Below, piece by piece: positions 1 to 5,221 of a DNA stretch of 8,067 nt. Below the pieces are notes generated by a model. It made no database searches. It was given only the letters and a program-made list of their open reading frames with translations, and was not told the DNA's origin. Numbering within the stretch: the first letter of the stretch is position 1; the number at the start of each line of letters is the position of its first letter. This stretch comes from an uncultured Megamonas sp. (GTDB taxonomy: Bacteria > Bacillota > Negativicutes > Selenomonadales > Selenomonadaceae): the NCBI GenBank assembly GCA_900554895.1, contig USIX01000103.1:1-8067 (forward strand). Reading direction: 5' to 3'. The position numbers were made by a program, and so were the translations under genes.

Positions 1-841
1 TATCGATTATTCTAAGCGGTACACCGCCGATATTGGCATATTCTTCCAAACTGTCGCGCGTCGTTCCTGGAATATCTGTTACAATAGCCCTCTCTTCCCG
101 CAACAGAGCATTCAATAAACTGGATTTTCCCACGTTCGGTTTGCCGATGATAGTCGTCATTAAACCTTCGCGTAAAATTCTTCCCGTATGAAAAGTTTTT
201 AATATTTCACTGATACGGTTTTTTATCCCGCTTATTTTTTCTTCTGCTTCCTGTTTTGCCACATCCTCAATATCATCTTCTGGAAAATCAATCGAAGCTT
301 CCAAATGTGCAATAATTTCCAAAATACAATGACGCATGAACTGTATTTCTTCAGAAAAAGCACCTTGCAGATGACCTGCTGCCATGCGCAAAGAAGCATC
401 CGTCCGTGCCTGAATAATATCCATGACGGATTGAGCCTGTGATAAATCCAACCTGCCATTTAAAAATGCTCTCTTCGTAAATTCACCCGGCTGTGCCATC
501 CTTGCCCCATGATTTATCGCCAGCTCCAAAATGCGATGTACTACCAGGCTTCCGCCATGGCTTTGTATTTCCACCACATTTTCCTTCGTATATGAATTGG
601 GCGCCCACATTGCTATACACAAAGCCTCGTCAATAATACTTCCCTTATCATCGATTATTTTTCCGTAAACAGCTTGATGTGTTTTAAAATTCATAACAGA
701 AAAATCTTTTTTTTCCGCTTTAAAAAATTTATCCGCTACAAAACCGGCGTTTTCACCGCTTATGCGTACAATACCTATACCGCCCTCTCCCGGAGGCGTT
801 GCTATTGCCGCAATCGTATCATTATCTGCAAAATCTCTCAC
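1..841 (-). CDS. mnmE: MnmE (TrmE) tRNA modification GTPase, N-terminal part, cut by window edge
   Basis: Partial gene: 280 codons are visible of a family that is usually about 455-460 residues. MnmE works with MnmG to install the (carboxymethyl)aminomethyl group on wobble U34 of certain tRNAs, using a methylene-THF-derived carbon. Seen here: the N-terminal folate-binding domain, with [20 protein letters not shown] at residues 8-27, then a helical segment, then the start of the inserted G domain. The G1 P-loop GKPNVGKS lies at about 233-240 and the G2 region TDIPGTTRD at about 255-263. The last full codon is the Asp that should open the G3 motif DTAG. I chose the GTG at 841-839 because GGAGGG lies 6 bases upstream and the family N-terminus follows directly; an adjacent TTG is also possible. 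It is the last gene of the left-arm cluster in this window and lies 83 bases after jag. No frameshift is seen. Confidence 0.97.
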   Translation of the reverse strand, partial: MRDFADNDTIAAIATPPGEGGIGIVRISGENAGFVADKFFKAEKKDFSVMNFKTHQAVYGKIIDDKGSIIDEALCIAMWAPNSYTKENVVEIQSHGGSLVVHRILELAINHGARMAQPGEFTKRAFLNGRLDLSQAQSVMDIIQARTDASLRMAAGHLQGAFSEEIQFMRHCILEIIAHLEASIDFPEDDIEDVAKQEAEEKISGIKNRISEILKTFHTGRILREGLMTTIIGKPNVGKSSLLNALLREERAIVTDIPGTTRDSLEEYANIGGVPLRIID

Positions 842-863
842 CAAAATCCCTCCAATCAGACAC

Positions 864-906
864 AAAAGGACTGCCCCAAATAATAACAGATTGGAAACAG
901 CCCTTT
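864..906 (-). terminator. Possible weak terminator or attenuator between jag and mnmE
   Basis: As minus-strand RNA, positions 906-898 (AAAGGGCUG) pair with 873-865 (CAGUCCUUU). After one bulged U the helix continues, 896-891 with 879-874, around an 11-nt loop, and ends in UUUU. The mismatches seen on the plus strand (A/C) all become G-U wobbles on the minus strand, so the structure is specific to transcription from jag towards mnmE. It lies just after the jag stop and about 22 bases before the mnmE start. The U-tract is short and partly inside the stem, so it may only attenuate. Found by eye, without an energy calculation. Confidence 0.35.
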
Positions 907-924
907 CACAGCTTAACAAATCAT

Positions 925-1581
925 CTATTTAATTAACAAATCTTCATTTTTATTATGCTTAATATCGACTACGATTTTACGATGCGGTTCCACACCATCG
1001 CTGTACGTAATAATATCAGCATAATCCTGAAGTGCCATATGAATTATTTTACGTTCATGACGATTCATTGGCTCAAGTATTACTTTCGTTCTGTACTTAC
1101 GTGCTCTACTTGCCAATTTCTGAGCCAACTGACATAAAGTTTCTTCACGGCGTTTACGATAATTTTCAACATCTAAAACAATACGAACTCTGGCACCTGT
1201 AACATTTTTATTAGCTGCCATATTCGTCAAATACTGCAACGAATCGAGAGTCTGTCCGTGTTTACCGATAAGCACACCCAAATCATCACCGATAAGATTG
1301 AATTTATAATTTATATCTTCCTCTGTACATTCAATCTGTATATCCTTGTGCATTGCCTTAAACACGCTTTTTAAAAAATCCTGACCTTTTTCCAGCGGTG
1401 TAAGTTCTCTTTCCGTTGCTCTTATCTTAGCTTCTCTAGTACCGATAATACCGAAAAAACCTTTGGAAGGTTCTTCCAATACTTCAAAAATCACACGGTC
1501 ATCTGGCAAATTCAATTTTTCAAGTGCATTTTTCTTAGCTTCTTCAATATCTTTACCGGTTACTTCAATGACTCTTGCCAT
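925..1581 (-). CDS. jag: Jag/KhpB RNA-binding protein (Jag-N, KH and R3H domains)
   Basis: 218 residues, full length for this Firmicute family (SpoIIIJ-associated protein, also called KhpB or EloR). It is a cytoplasmic RNA-binding protein which, in streptococci and other relatives, forms a complex with KhpA and affects cell elongation and division. Domains seen: Jag-N at about 1-52 (with [17 protein letters not shown] and the glycine-rich [13 protein letters not shown]), a KH domain at about 75-140 with its GxxG loop as GKHG at 106-109, and R3H at about 150-210 with the R-x3-H signature as R177/H181 in ERKIIH, followed by [13 protein letters not shown]. The ATG is preceded by AAAGGAG, which lies inside the last codons of yidC; only 6 bases separate the two genes, so the two are very likely co-transcribed and perhaps translationally coupled. 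The stop is TAG. Confidence 0.96.
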   Translation of the reverse strand: MARVIEVTGKDIEEAKKNALEKLNLPDDRVIFEVLEEPSKGFFGIIGTREAKIRATERELTPLEKGQDFLKSVFKAMHKDIQIECTEEDINYKFNLIGDDLGVLIGKHGQTLDSLQYLTNMAANKNVTGARVRIVLDVENYRKRREETLCQLAQKLASRARKYRTKVILEPMNRHERKIIHMALQDYADIITYSDGVEPHRKIVVDIKHNKNEDLLIK

Positions 1582-1587
1582 TAATTA

Positions 1588-2265
1588 CTACTCCTTTTTT
1601 GCAGCTGTATCTTCGTGTCGATACATCCACCACTGCTGTAATATCTGTATAACGTTATTTACAATCCAGTATATTACCAATCCGGCAGCAAAGTTACAGC
1701 TAATCCAACCGATAAACAAAGGCATGACAACGGCCATAATCTTCATCTGCATCTGCATTTGAGCCGAGCCCGAAGATGAAGCCGTCTGTTTTTGCAGTAC
1801 ATACGTACTCACAGCTGATAAGACAGGCAATATATAAAACGGATCTGGATTGGATAAGTTCTCAATCCATAAAAAAGTAGGGTCTCCACCATAATCAAGA
1901 CTTTGAAGAGCATAAAACATACCCATCAAAAACGGCATCTGTACCAATAAAGGCAGACAGCCCGCCAAAGGATTTACGCCGGCATTTTTATACAGCGCTC
2001 CCATTTCCTGCTGCAGGCGTTTCGGATCGTTTTTGTATTTGTCCTGCAATTTTTTCATTTTAGGCTGCAGTTCCTGCATTGCCTTCATCGACTTAACCTG
2101 TTTTACAGTAAGTGGATAAAAAATCATCTTAATGATAATAGTCAAAACAATTATTGCCACACCATAAGATTCTATTCCAGCAAGACTGAAAATATCATGA
2201 AGAAATCCTAAAATAAATTCCAATGCTTCTACTAAAGGATTAAAAATAGAAGAAAGAAAATCCAA
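1588..2265 (-). CDS. yidC: YidC/Oxa1/SpoIIIJ membrane protein insertase
   Basis: Inner-membrane insertase that integrates membrane proteins alone or with SecYEG. With the start chosen here it is 225 residues, MDFLSSIFNPLVEAL. An upstream in-frame TTG at 2280 would add five residues (MGCDE) but has no ribosome site, whereas the TTG at 2265 has an excellent one. Seen: a first hydrophobic segment near 8-27; an Oxa1 core beginning with GVAIIVLTIIIKMIFYPLT; the cytoplasmic charged hairpin MQELQPKMKKLQDKYKNDP; then NPLAGCLPLLVQMPF and three further hydrophobic segments ending near YRHEDTAAKKE. There is no signal peptide or lipobox, and no large P1 periplasmic domain of the proteobacterial type. The groove charge is Lys (about K46), where E. 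coli and B. subtilis have Arg. Neighbours are yidD upstream (42-base gap) and jag downstream (6-base gap). Confidence 0.96.
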   Translation of the reverse strand: MDFLSSIFNPLVEALEFILGFLHDIFSLAGIESYGVAIIVLTIIIKMIFYPLTVKQVKSMKAMQELQPKMKKLQDKYKNDPKRLQQEMGALYKNAGVNPLAGCLPLLVQMPFLMGMFYALQSLDYGGDPTFLWIENLSNPDPFYILPVLSAVSTYVLQKQTASSSGSAQMQMQMKIMAVVMPLFIGWISCNFAAGLVIYWIVNNVIQILQQWWMYRHEDTAAKKE

Positions 2266-2267
2266 TT

Positions 2268-2277
2268 CATCACATCC
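2268..2277 (-). promoter_or_regulatory. Ribosome binding site that fixes the yidC start
   Basis: The minus-strand 10-mer GGATGTGATG matches the ideal GGAGGTGATC at 8 of 10 positions and ends 2 bases before the TTG at 2265. The GGATG core is 7 bases from that codon. The upstream TTG at 2280 is preceded only by AT-rich sequence, so the shorter YidC is preferred. Confidence 0.7.
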
Positions 2278-2307
2278 CAATTTTACAATTTAAAAATAAA
2301 ACCATAT

Positions 2308-2517
2308 CTATTTTACAGGGTCGTACCCGCCTTTATGAAAGGGATGACAGCGCATAACTCTTTTAAACGCCATCCAACCACCTTTGTACGCTCCATATTT
2401 TTCTATAGCAATCAACGCATATTCCGAGCAAGTAGGAATATAACGGCAGCAAGGCGGTTTCAAAGGTGATATAAAATTACGATAAAATAAAATCAACACA
2501 ATGAAAATCCGCTTCAC
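2308..2517 (-). CDS. yidD: YidD membrane protein insertion efficiency factor
   Basis: 69 residues, the usual size for YidD, a small membrane-associated protein that aids YidC/Sec-dependent insertion. The family signature is clear: [20 protein letters not shown] followed by SEYA, then [23 protein letters not shown] and the terminal GGYDPV. Conserved cysteines are at 23/24, 30 and 57. The N-terminal [13 protein letters not shown] can form an amphipathic or membrane-surface helix. It starts with GTG, and the GTGA overlaps the rnpA stop TGA by 4 bases, which indicates translational coupling. The upstream AAGAAGA is only a weak ribosome site. The stop is TAG, followed by yidC, its functional partner. 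Confidence 0.96.
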   Translation of the reverse strand: MKRIFIVLILFYRNFISPLKPPCCRYIPTCSEYALIAIEKYGAYKGGWMAFKRVMRCHPFHKGGYDPVK

Positions 2518-2879
2518 TTTTTTTCATCTTCTTTTCTTAAAATATCAGCACGTTGACACAATGAATAAAATGATTTTTCCATAGCCGAAGAATTTGCATT
2601 TACGGCTGCTGCTCTGCCAACAAGTAACAGACAATAATTCTCATCAATTTCATGACGATGCAGTCTGTACGCTTCTCTAAGTAATCTTTTCACACGATTT
2701 CTCATAACGGCATTTCCCAATTTTTTACCAGCTGCAAATGCTACGCGCTGTGACGGATGAAATGCCTTGCAAAAATAAACGACCAAATTCTTATTTGCTA
2801 AAGAACGGCCATAACGATAAATTTTCTGAAAATCATTATTTTGCTTTACTACAATTTTCTTTGGCAAAGTATATCTCAT
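2514..2879 (-). CDS. rnpA: RNase P protein component
   Basis: 121 residues, typical for RnpA, the basic protein cofactor that helps the RNase P ribozyme bind and mature the 5' ends of pre-tRNAs. The N-terminus [20 protein letters not shown] is followed by YRYGRS. The conserved RNR helix is [13 protein letters not shown] at about 60-72, preceded by [15 protein letters not shown] chose the ATG at 2879 because GGGGA lies 4 bases upstream and the family N-terminus begins there. A TTG at 2909 in the same frame would add ten residues but lacks a ribosome site. It lies downstream of rpmH, as is usual in bacteria, but a strong terminator separates the two genes, so its expression may depend on read-through or on its own promoter. 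Confidence 0.96.
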   Translation of the reverse strand: MRYTLPKKIVVKQNNDFQKIYRYGRSLANKNLVVYFCKAFHPSQRVAFAAGKKLGNAVMRNRVKRLLREAYRLHRHEIDENYCLLLVGRAAAVNANSSAMEKSFYSLCQRADILRKEDEKK

Positions 2880-2897
2880 ATTATCCCCACAAAAACG

Positions 2898-2926
2898 AAT
2901 ACAATGCAAAACTTTTGTGAATTCAA
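2898..2926 (-). promoter_or_regulatory. Weak candidate promoter for rnpA-yidD-yidC-jag
   Basis: On the minus strand TTGAAT (2926-2921) and TGTATT (2903-2898) are separated by 17 bases, each matching consensus at 4 of 6 positions. A start near 2891 would leave a very short leader before the ATG at 2879, overlapping the ribosome site. It is listed because the terminator upstream makes some local promoter likely; the match itself is weak. Confidence 0.22.
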
Positions 2927-2990
2927 CTATATTCTGTCAGTCATTCATCCTTTACAAACTGCTTTGACCATTATTCAAAACTTATAAAAG

Positions 2991-3015
2991 GAAAAAGAGG
3001 CCACCGTAGTGACCT
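2991..3015 (-). terminator. Intrinsic terminator after rpmH with a UACG tetraloop
   Basis: As minus-strand RNA the stem AGGUCAC / GUGGCCU (7 bp, one G-U) is closed by a UACG loop, a member of the very stable UNCG class with the favourable C-G closing pair, and is followed by UCUUUUUC. It begins 4 bases after the rpmH stop. On the plus strand there is no T-tract after the stem, so it acts in the rpmH direction. Confidence 0.85.
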
Positions 3016-3019
3016 GTTA

Positions 3020-3154
3020 TTATGCGGATAACTTATGTCTTCCTCTAGCACGTCTTCTTTTTAAAACCAGGCGACCACCTTTAGTTTTCATGCGCTGACG
3101 GAAACCATGAGTTTTCTTTTTCCAATGAACATTTGGCTGAAATGTCTGTTTCAA
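3020..3154 (-). CDS. rpmH: 50S ribosomal protein L34
   Basis: 44 residues, too short for most ORF filters but unmistakable. It begins [20 protein letters not shown] and continues [20 protein letters not shown] to KLSA. L34 is a small, very basic protein of the large ribosomal subunit. The start is TTG with a near-perfect ribosome site, AAGGAGGTG at 3169-3161, leaving 6 bases to the start. A histidine-tryptophan pair (NVHW) replaces the arginine-rich NRRR seen in many relatives; I regard this as lineage variation. A consensus promoter lies 147 bases upstream and a strong terminator follows immediately, so L34 is probably made largely from a monocistronic message. Confidence 0.96.
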   Translation of the reverse strand: MKQTFQPNVHWKKKTHGFRQRMKTKGGRLVLKRRRARGRHKLSA

Positions 3155-3243
3155 TCTCTACACCTCCTTAAAAGCTTCACAATAGATAAACTGCTACCCA
3201 ATATCCCAAGTCAAATCGGCAGATTTACGGCATGACAATCGGC

Positions 3244-3265
3244 TCTGTTGATAGCAATCAACAGA
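3244..3265 (-). promoter_or_regulatory. Hairpin in the rpmH 5' leader
   Basis: A perfect 9-bp inverted repeat, TCTGTTGAT and ATCAACAGA with a 4-base loop, lies about 30-50 nt into the predicted rpmH transcript. It is followed by purines rather than a U-run, so it does not look like a terminator. Its arms also resemble back-to-back degenerate DnaA boxes (TGTTGATAG; compare TTATCAACA at 4970, read in reverse). Its function is unknown. Confidence 0.5.
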
Positions 3266-3300
3266 CTTGCAGTTGTATTATTTCAAATATAGCTACTAGA

Positions 3301-3329
3301 ATTATAGACTACTGCACTTTGCGTGTCAA
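3301..3329 (-). promoter_or_regulatory. Consensus sigma-70 promoter for rpmH
   Basis: On the minus strand the -35 is TTGACA (3329-3324), the spacer is 17 bases and the -10 is TATAAT (3306-3301): 6/6, 6/6 and ideal spacing. A start near 3294 gives a leader of about 140 nt before rpmH. Such strength suits a ribosomal protein gene. Confidence 0.92.
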
Positions 3330-3386
3330 CCGATTTCAAAATACTTGTTGATATCTTATAGCCATTTTGATAAGATAATTATACAC

Positions 3387-3416
3387 TTATCCACAGGTTT
3401 TATTGCCTGTGGATAT
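3387..3416. promoter_or_regulatory. Inverted DnaA box pair upstream of dnaA
   Basis: A perfect TTATCCACA at 3387-3395 faces TGTGGATAT (one mismatch) at 3408-3416. Together they make a 10-bp inverted repeat, TATCCACAGG and CCTGTGGATA, around 8 bases. The location fits both a left origin element and autoregulation of dnaA by its product. Confidence 0.85.
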
Positions 3417-3419
3417 ATT
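3390..3419 (+). promoter_or_regulatory. Candidate dnaA promoter embedded in the DnaA boxes
   Basis: TCCACA (3390-3395, 4/6) and TATATT (3414-3419, 5/6) are 18 bases apart. Both hexamers overlap the two DnaA boxes, so DnaA binding would cover the promoter directly. The local sequence is AT-rich and this is a by-eye match, so another start is possible. Confidence 0.35.
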
Positions 3420-3435
3420 ACTACTTACAGAAATA

Positions 3436-3471
3436 CTGTGAATTTTTTTTTATTATCGAAGAAATTCACAG
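3436..3471 (+). repeat. 10-bp inverted repeat in the dnaA leader
   Basis: CTGTGAATTT (3436-3445) and AAATTCACAG (3462-3471) are perfect inverted arms around 16 bases. The right arm ends 13 bases before the dnaA ribosome site. It could be an RNA hairpin affecting dnaA translation or a two-fold-symmetric operator. There is no terminator-like T-run after it, although a run of T lies in the left arm and loop. Confidence 0.6.
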
Positions 3472-3498
3472 CTAAAAACTACAGAAAGGACTTGTTTG

Positions 3499-4968
3499 AT
3501 GACCAATTCTGAACTCCAGCTAATATGGGAGAAAATTTTACAAAATATCCAACAATCTCTATCTGAACATGTTTGTCTAAATATTATAAAACCATTAAAA
3601 CCATTAAAACTGACAGATACCGTATTCGAGCTCTCAGCTAAAAATCTGTACGCTAAAAACCTCATTACCCGATACATCCCGTTTTTAAGAGATTCCTGTT
3701 ATGAAGTAACAAAAAATCAAGTTGAAATTGTCATAAGCATCGCACAAGAACAACCAAACGACGAAGATAATCAAAAGGAATTGATGAACCAGCAGCTAAA
3801 GCAATTCAAACAGCGAAACCGTCGCAACCGGACAAAGAAAAAAGCCATTGACTTAGTCGAACAGCCGACTTTAACCGAAGCTATGGAAAATGAAACATCT
3901 GATACGCCCGTTCCTATAAATCCCGGAGATAAATCCTCGCTTAATCCCAAATACACATTCGACACTTTCGTCATCGGCAATTCAAACAGTTTTGCTCATG
4001 CCGCAGCGCTTGCCGTTGCCGAAAACCCTGCCAAAAATTATAACCCTTTTTTCATGTACGGCGGAGTAGGGCTCGGCAAAACACATTTAATGCACGCTAT
4101 CGGTCATAAAATCTTACAAAATCAGCCACAAAAAAGAGTTTTATATATTTCCAGCGAAAAATTCATAAATGAATTAATCAATTCAATTAAAGACGGCAGC
4201 CCTGAAGCTTTTCGCCAAAAATATCGCAATGTCGACGTTTTACTTGTCGATGACATTCAGTTTTTAGCCAATAAAGAACGAGTGCAAGAAGAATTTTTCC
4301 ATACGTTCAATGCTTTAAAAGACGCCGACAAGCAAATAATCCTTTCCAGCGACAGACCGCCAAAAGAAATCGAAAAGCTTCAAGACAGGCTGTGTTCCCG
4401 TTTCGAAGGCGGTCTTATTGCCGATGTTCAGGCTCCAGACCTTGAAACGCGCATTGCCATTTTAAAGAAAAAATCCACATTGGAAAATTATAATGTGCCA
4501 GATGATGTAATGGCCTATATAGCCAGTCACATAGATAATAATGTGCGCGAACTAGAAGGCGCTTTGACACAGGTAGTTGCAAGGGCGTCATTTTGCCATT
4601 ATCCTATAACCAGTCAATTTGCTATGAATGTATTGCAAAATATAATAAAAGCAACGCCTGCTCCCGATAGTACGAAAACTGCCAGCATAAATCTCATTCA
4701 GGAAACAGTGGCAAAATACTTTAAAATAACCATCGCCGACTTAAACGGAAAAAAACGCAACCGCAACATTGCTTTTCCCCGTCAGATAGCCATGTACCTG
4801 TGCCGTGAATTAACTACATCATCATTACCTAAAATCGGCAAAACTTTTGGAGGCAGAGACCATACAACAGTAATGCACGCTTGTGATAAAATAAAAAAAC
4901 AGTATATAGAAAACATGGATTTTGCTAAAACAGTAGACAACTTACGCCATCAGATAAACCAAAGGTAA
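3499..4968 (+). CDS. dnaA: Chromosomal replication initiator protein DnaA
   Basis: 489 residues, somewhat longer than B. subtilis DnaA. It binds DnaA boxes, forms an ATP-dependent filament and opens the origin. Residues count from the ATG at 3499. Domain I spans about 1-82 (IWEKIL near the start) and domain II is a charged linker at about 83-150 containing the basic run FKQRNRRNRTKKK. The AAA+ domain III starts at NPKYTFDTFVIGNSNSFAHA, with Walker A GGVGLGKTH at 188-196, Walker B LLVDDIQF at 248-255 and DRLCSRFEGGL at about 297-307. Domain IV carries the DNA-contact signature GGRDHTTVMHACDKI at 451-465. The ATG is preferred, with AAAGGA 8 bases upstream; a TTG one codon earlier is possible. 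DnaA boxes lie on both sides, and an upstream pair suggests autoregulation. Confidence 0.98.
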   Translation: MTNSELQLIWEKILQNIQQSLSEHVCLNIIKPLKPLKLTDTVFELSAKNLYAKNLITRYIPFLRDSCYEVTKNQVEIVISIAQEQPNDEDNQKELMNQQLKQFKQRNRRNRTKKKAIDLVEQPTLTEAMENETSDTPVPINPGDKSSLNPKYTFDTFVIGNSNSFAHAAALAVAENPAKNYNPFFMYGGVGLGKTHLMHAIGHKILQNQPQKRVLYISSEKFINELINSIKDGSPEAFRQKYRNVDVLLVDDIQFLANKERVQEEFFHTFNALKDADKQIILSSDRPPKEIEKLQDRLCSRFEGGLIADVQAPDLETRIAILKKKSTLENYNVPDDVMAYIASHIDNNVRELEGALTQVVARASFCHYPITSQFAMNVLQNIIKATPAPDSTKTASINLIQETVAKYFKITIADLNGKKRNRNIAFPRQIAMYLCRELTTSSLPKIGKTFGGRDHTTVMHACDKIKKQYIENMDFAKTVDNLRHQINQR

Positions 4969-4969
4969 C

Positions 4970-5063
4970 TTATCAACAAGGTTGTGGATAAATCTATGGA
5001 TAACATTGTGGATAACATGTGGATAAGTAGATAAGTAACAGAAGCCTGTGCATATGTGGATAA
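4970..5063 (-). promoter_or_regulatory. Left DnaA box cluster, mostly reverse orientation
   Basis: Reverse-oriented TGTGGATAA boxes lie at 4983-4991, 5007-5015, 5018-5026 and 5055-5063 (all perfect), with TATGGATAA at 4995-5003 (one mismatch). TTATCAACA at 4970-4978 (one mismatch) is in the forward orientation. Start-to-start spacing in the first five is 13, 12, 12 and 11 bases, about one helical turn, so bound DnaA would sit on one face of the DNA. Weaker two-mismatch sites are at 5026-5034 and 5047-5055. Confidence 0.92.
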
Positions 5064-5074
5064 CTTGTCACAAA

Positions 5075-5146
5075 TTATCCACAGTTTATCCACAAGAACA
5101 ACACCAAGAATGACAAGGATTTATGCCACTTATCCACTTATCCACA
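5075..5146 (+). promoter_or_regulatory. Right DnaA box cluster, forward orientation
   Basis: Perfect TTATCCACA boxes lie at 5075-5083, 5086-5094 and 5138-5146, with TTATCCACT at 5130-5138 (one mismatch) sharing one base with the last. A weak TTATGCCAC precedes them at 5121-5129. All point towards the CTA tract and the AT-rich block, the orientation needed for a DnaA filament to extend into the unwinding element. Confidence 0.92.
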
Positions 5147-5147
5147 G

Positions 5148-5169
5148 CTACCTACTACTACTACTACTA
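5148..5169 (+). repeat. DnaA-trio: six uninterrupted CTA triplets
   Basis: After the last DnaA box and the single base G, CTA is followed by one C and then six perfect CTA triplets (5152-5169). The opposite strand reads 3'-GAT-5' repeats, the DnaA-trio motif that DnaA-ATP contacts on single-stranded DNA in the basal unwinding system described in B. subtilis. Most described trios are degenerate; this one is essentially a microsatellite. Confidence 0.88.
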
Positions 5170-5206
5170 AAAATATTAATATATAAATAATAGTATTATA
5201 AAATAT
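5170..5206. other. Duplex unwinding element
   Basis: 37 bases containing only one G (5193) and otherwise A or T, directly after the CTA tract and ending at the dnaN ribosome site. Position and composition match the first-melting region of oriC. The dnaN promoter may also lie here, but AT-only sequence gives too many -10 look-alikes to assign one. Confidence 0.85.
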
Positions 5207-5221
5207 AGGAGTGAATAACTT

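Larger units (their letters stand above)
3155..3498. other. Divergent rpmH/dnaA intergenic region, left half of a bipartite origin
   Basis: A gap of about 344 bases between the divergent rpmH and dnaA genes. From the left it holds the rpmH ribosome site and leader (3155-3294) with a 9-bp hairpin at 3244-3265, the rpmH promoter (3301-3329), an AT-rich stretch at 3335-3386, an inverted DnaA box pair (3387-3416) overlapping a candidate dnaA promoter, a 10-bp inverted repeat (3436-3471) and the dnaA ribosome site AAAGGA (3485-3490). I see no small gene in it. Confidence 0.75.
4969..5221. other. oriC: Replication origin (oriC), dnaA-dnaN intergenic half
   Basis: 253 bases with no gene. It contains seven perfect 9-mer DnaA boxes (TTATCCACA or its complement), three with one mismatch, several weaker ones, a CTA triplet tract and an A/T-only block, in that order, followed by the dnaN ribosome site AGGAG (5207-5211). 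This is the standard order of a Firmicute-type unwinding region: boxes, trio, duplex unwinding element. The gene context (rpmH-dnaA-dnaN-recF) supports it independently. Confidence 0.95.

Noticed and set aside
232..459. Minus-strand reading frame of 75 codons inside mnmE
   Set aside because: It is out of frame with MnmE, whose motifs (P-loop, folate domain) run uninterrupted through the same bases. It has no ribosome site or recognisable motif.
1463..1762. Plus-strand reading frame of 99 codons antisense to jag and yidC
   Set aside because: It lies opposite two well-conserved genes and has no family features, so it is a shadow frame.
2880..2909. Ten-residue upstream extension of RnpA from a TTG codon
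   Set aside because: No ribosome site precedes that TTG, while GGGGA precedes the ATG at 2879 and the RnpA family N-terminus starts there.
3345..3373. TTGTTG and TGATAA as a dnaA promoter with 17-base spacing
   Set aside because: The -10 matches consensus at very few positions. The pair at 3390-3419 fits better, though it is still weak.
3406..3450. Possible terminator formed by the DnaA box inverted repeat and the T-run near 3443-3451
   Set aside because: The T-run is about 27 bases beyond the repeat, not adjacent, and the repeat is explained by two DnaA boxes.
5152..5169. CTA triplets as a simple microsatellite or assembly artefact
   Set aside because: The position, directly between DnaA boxes and an AT-only block with 3'-GAT-5' on the opposite strand, is exactly that expected for a DnaA-trio.
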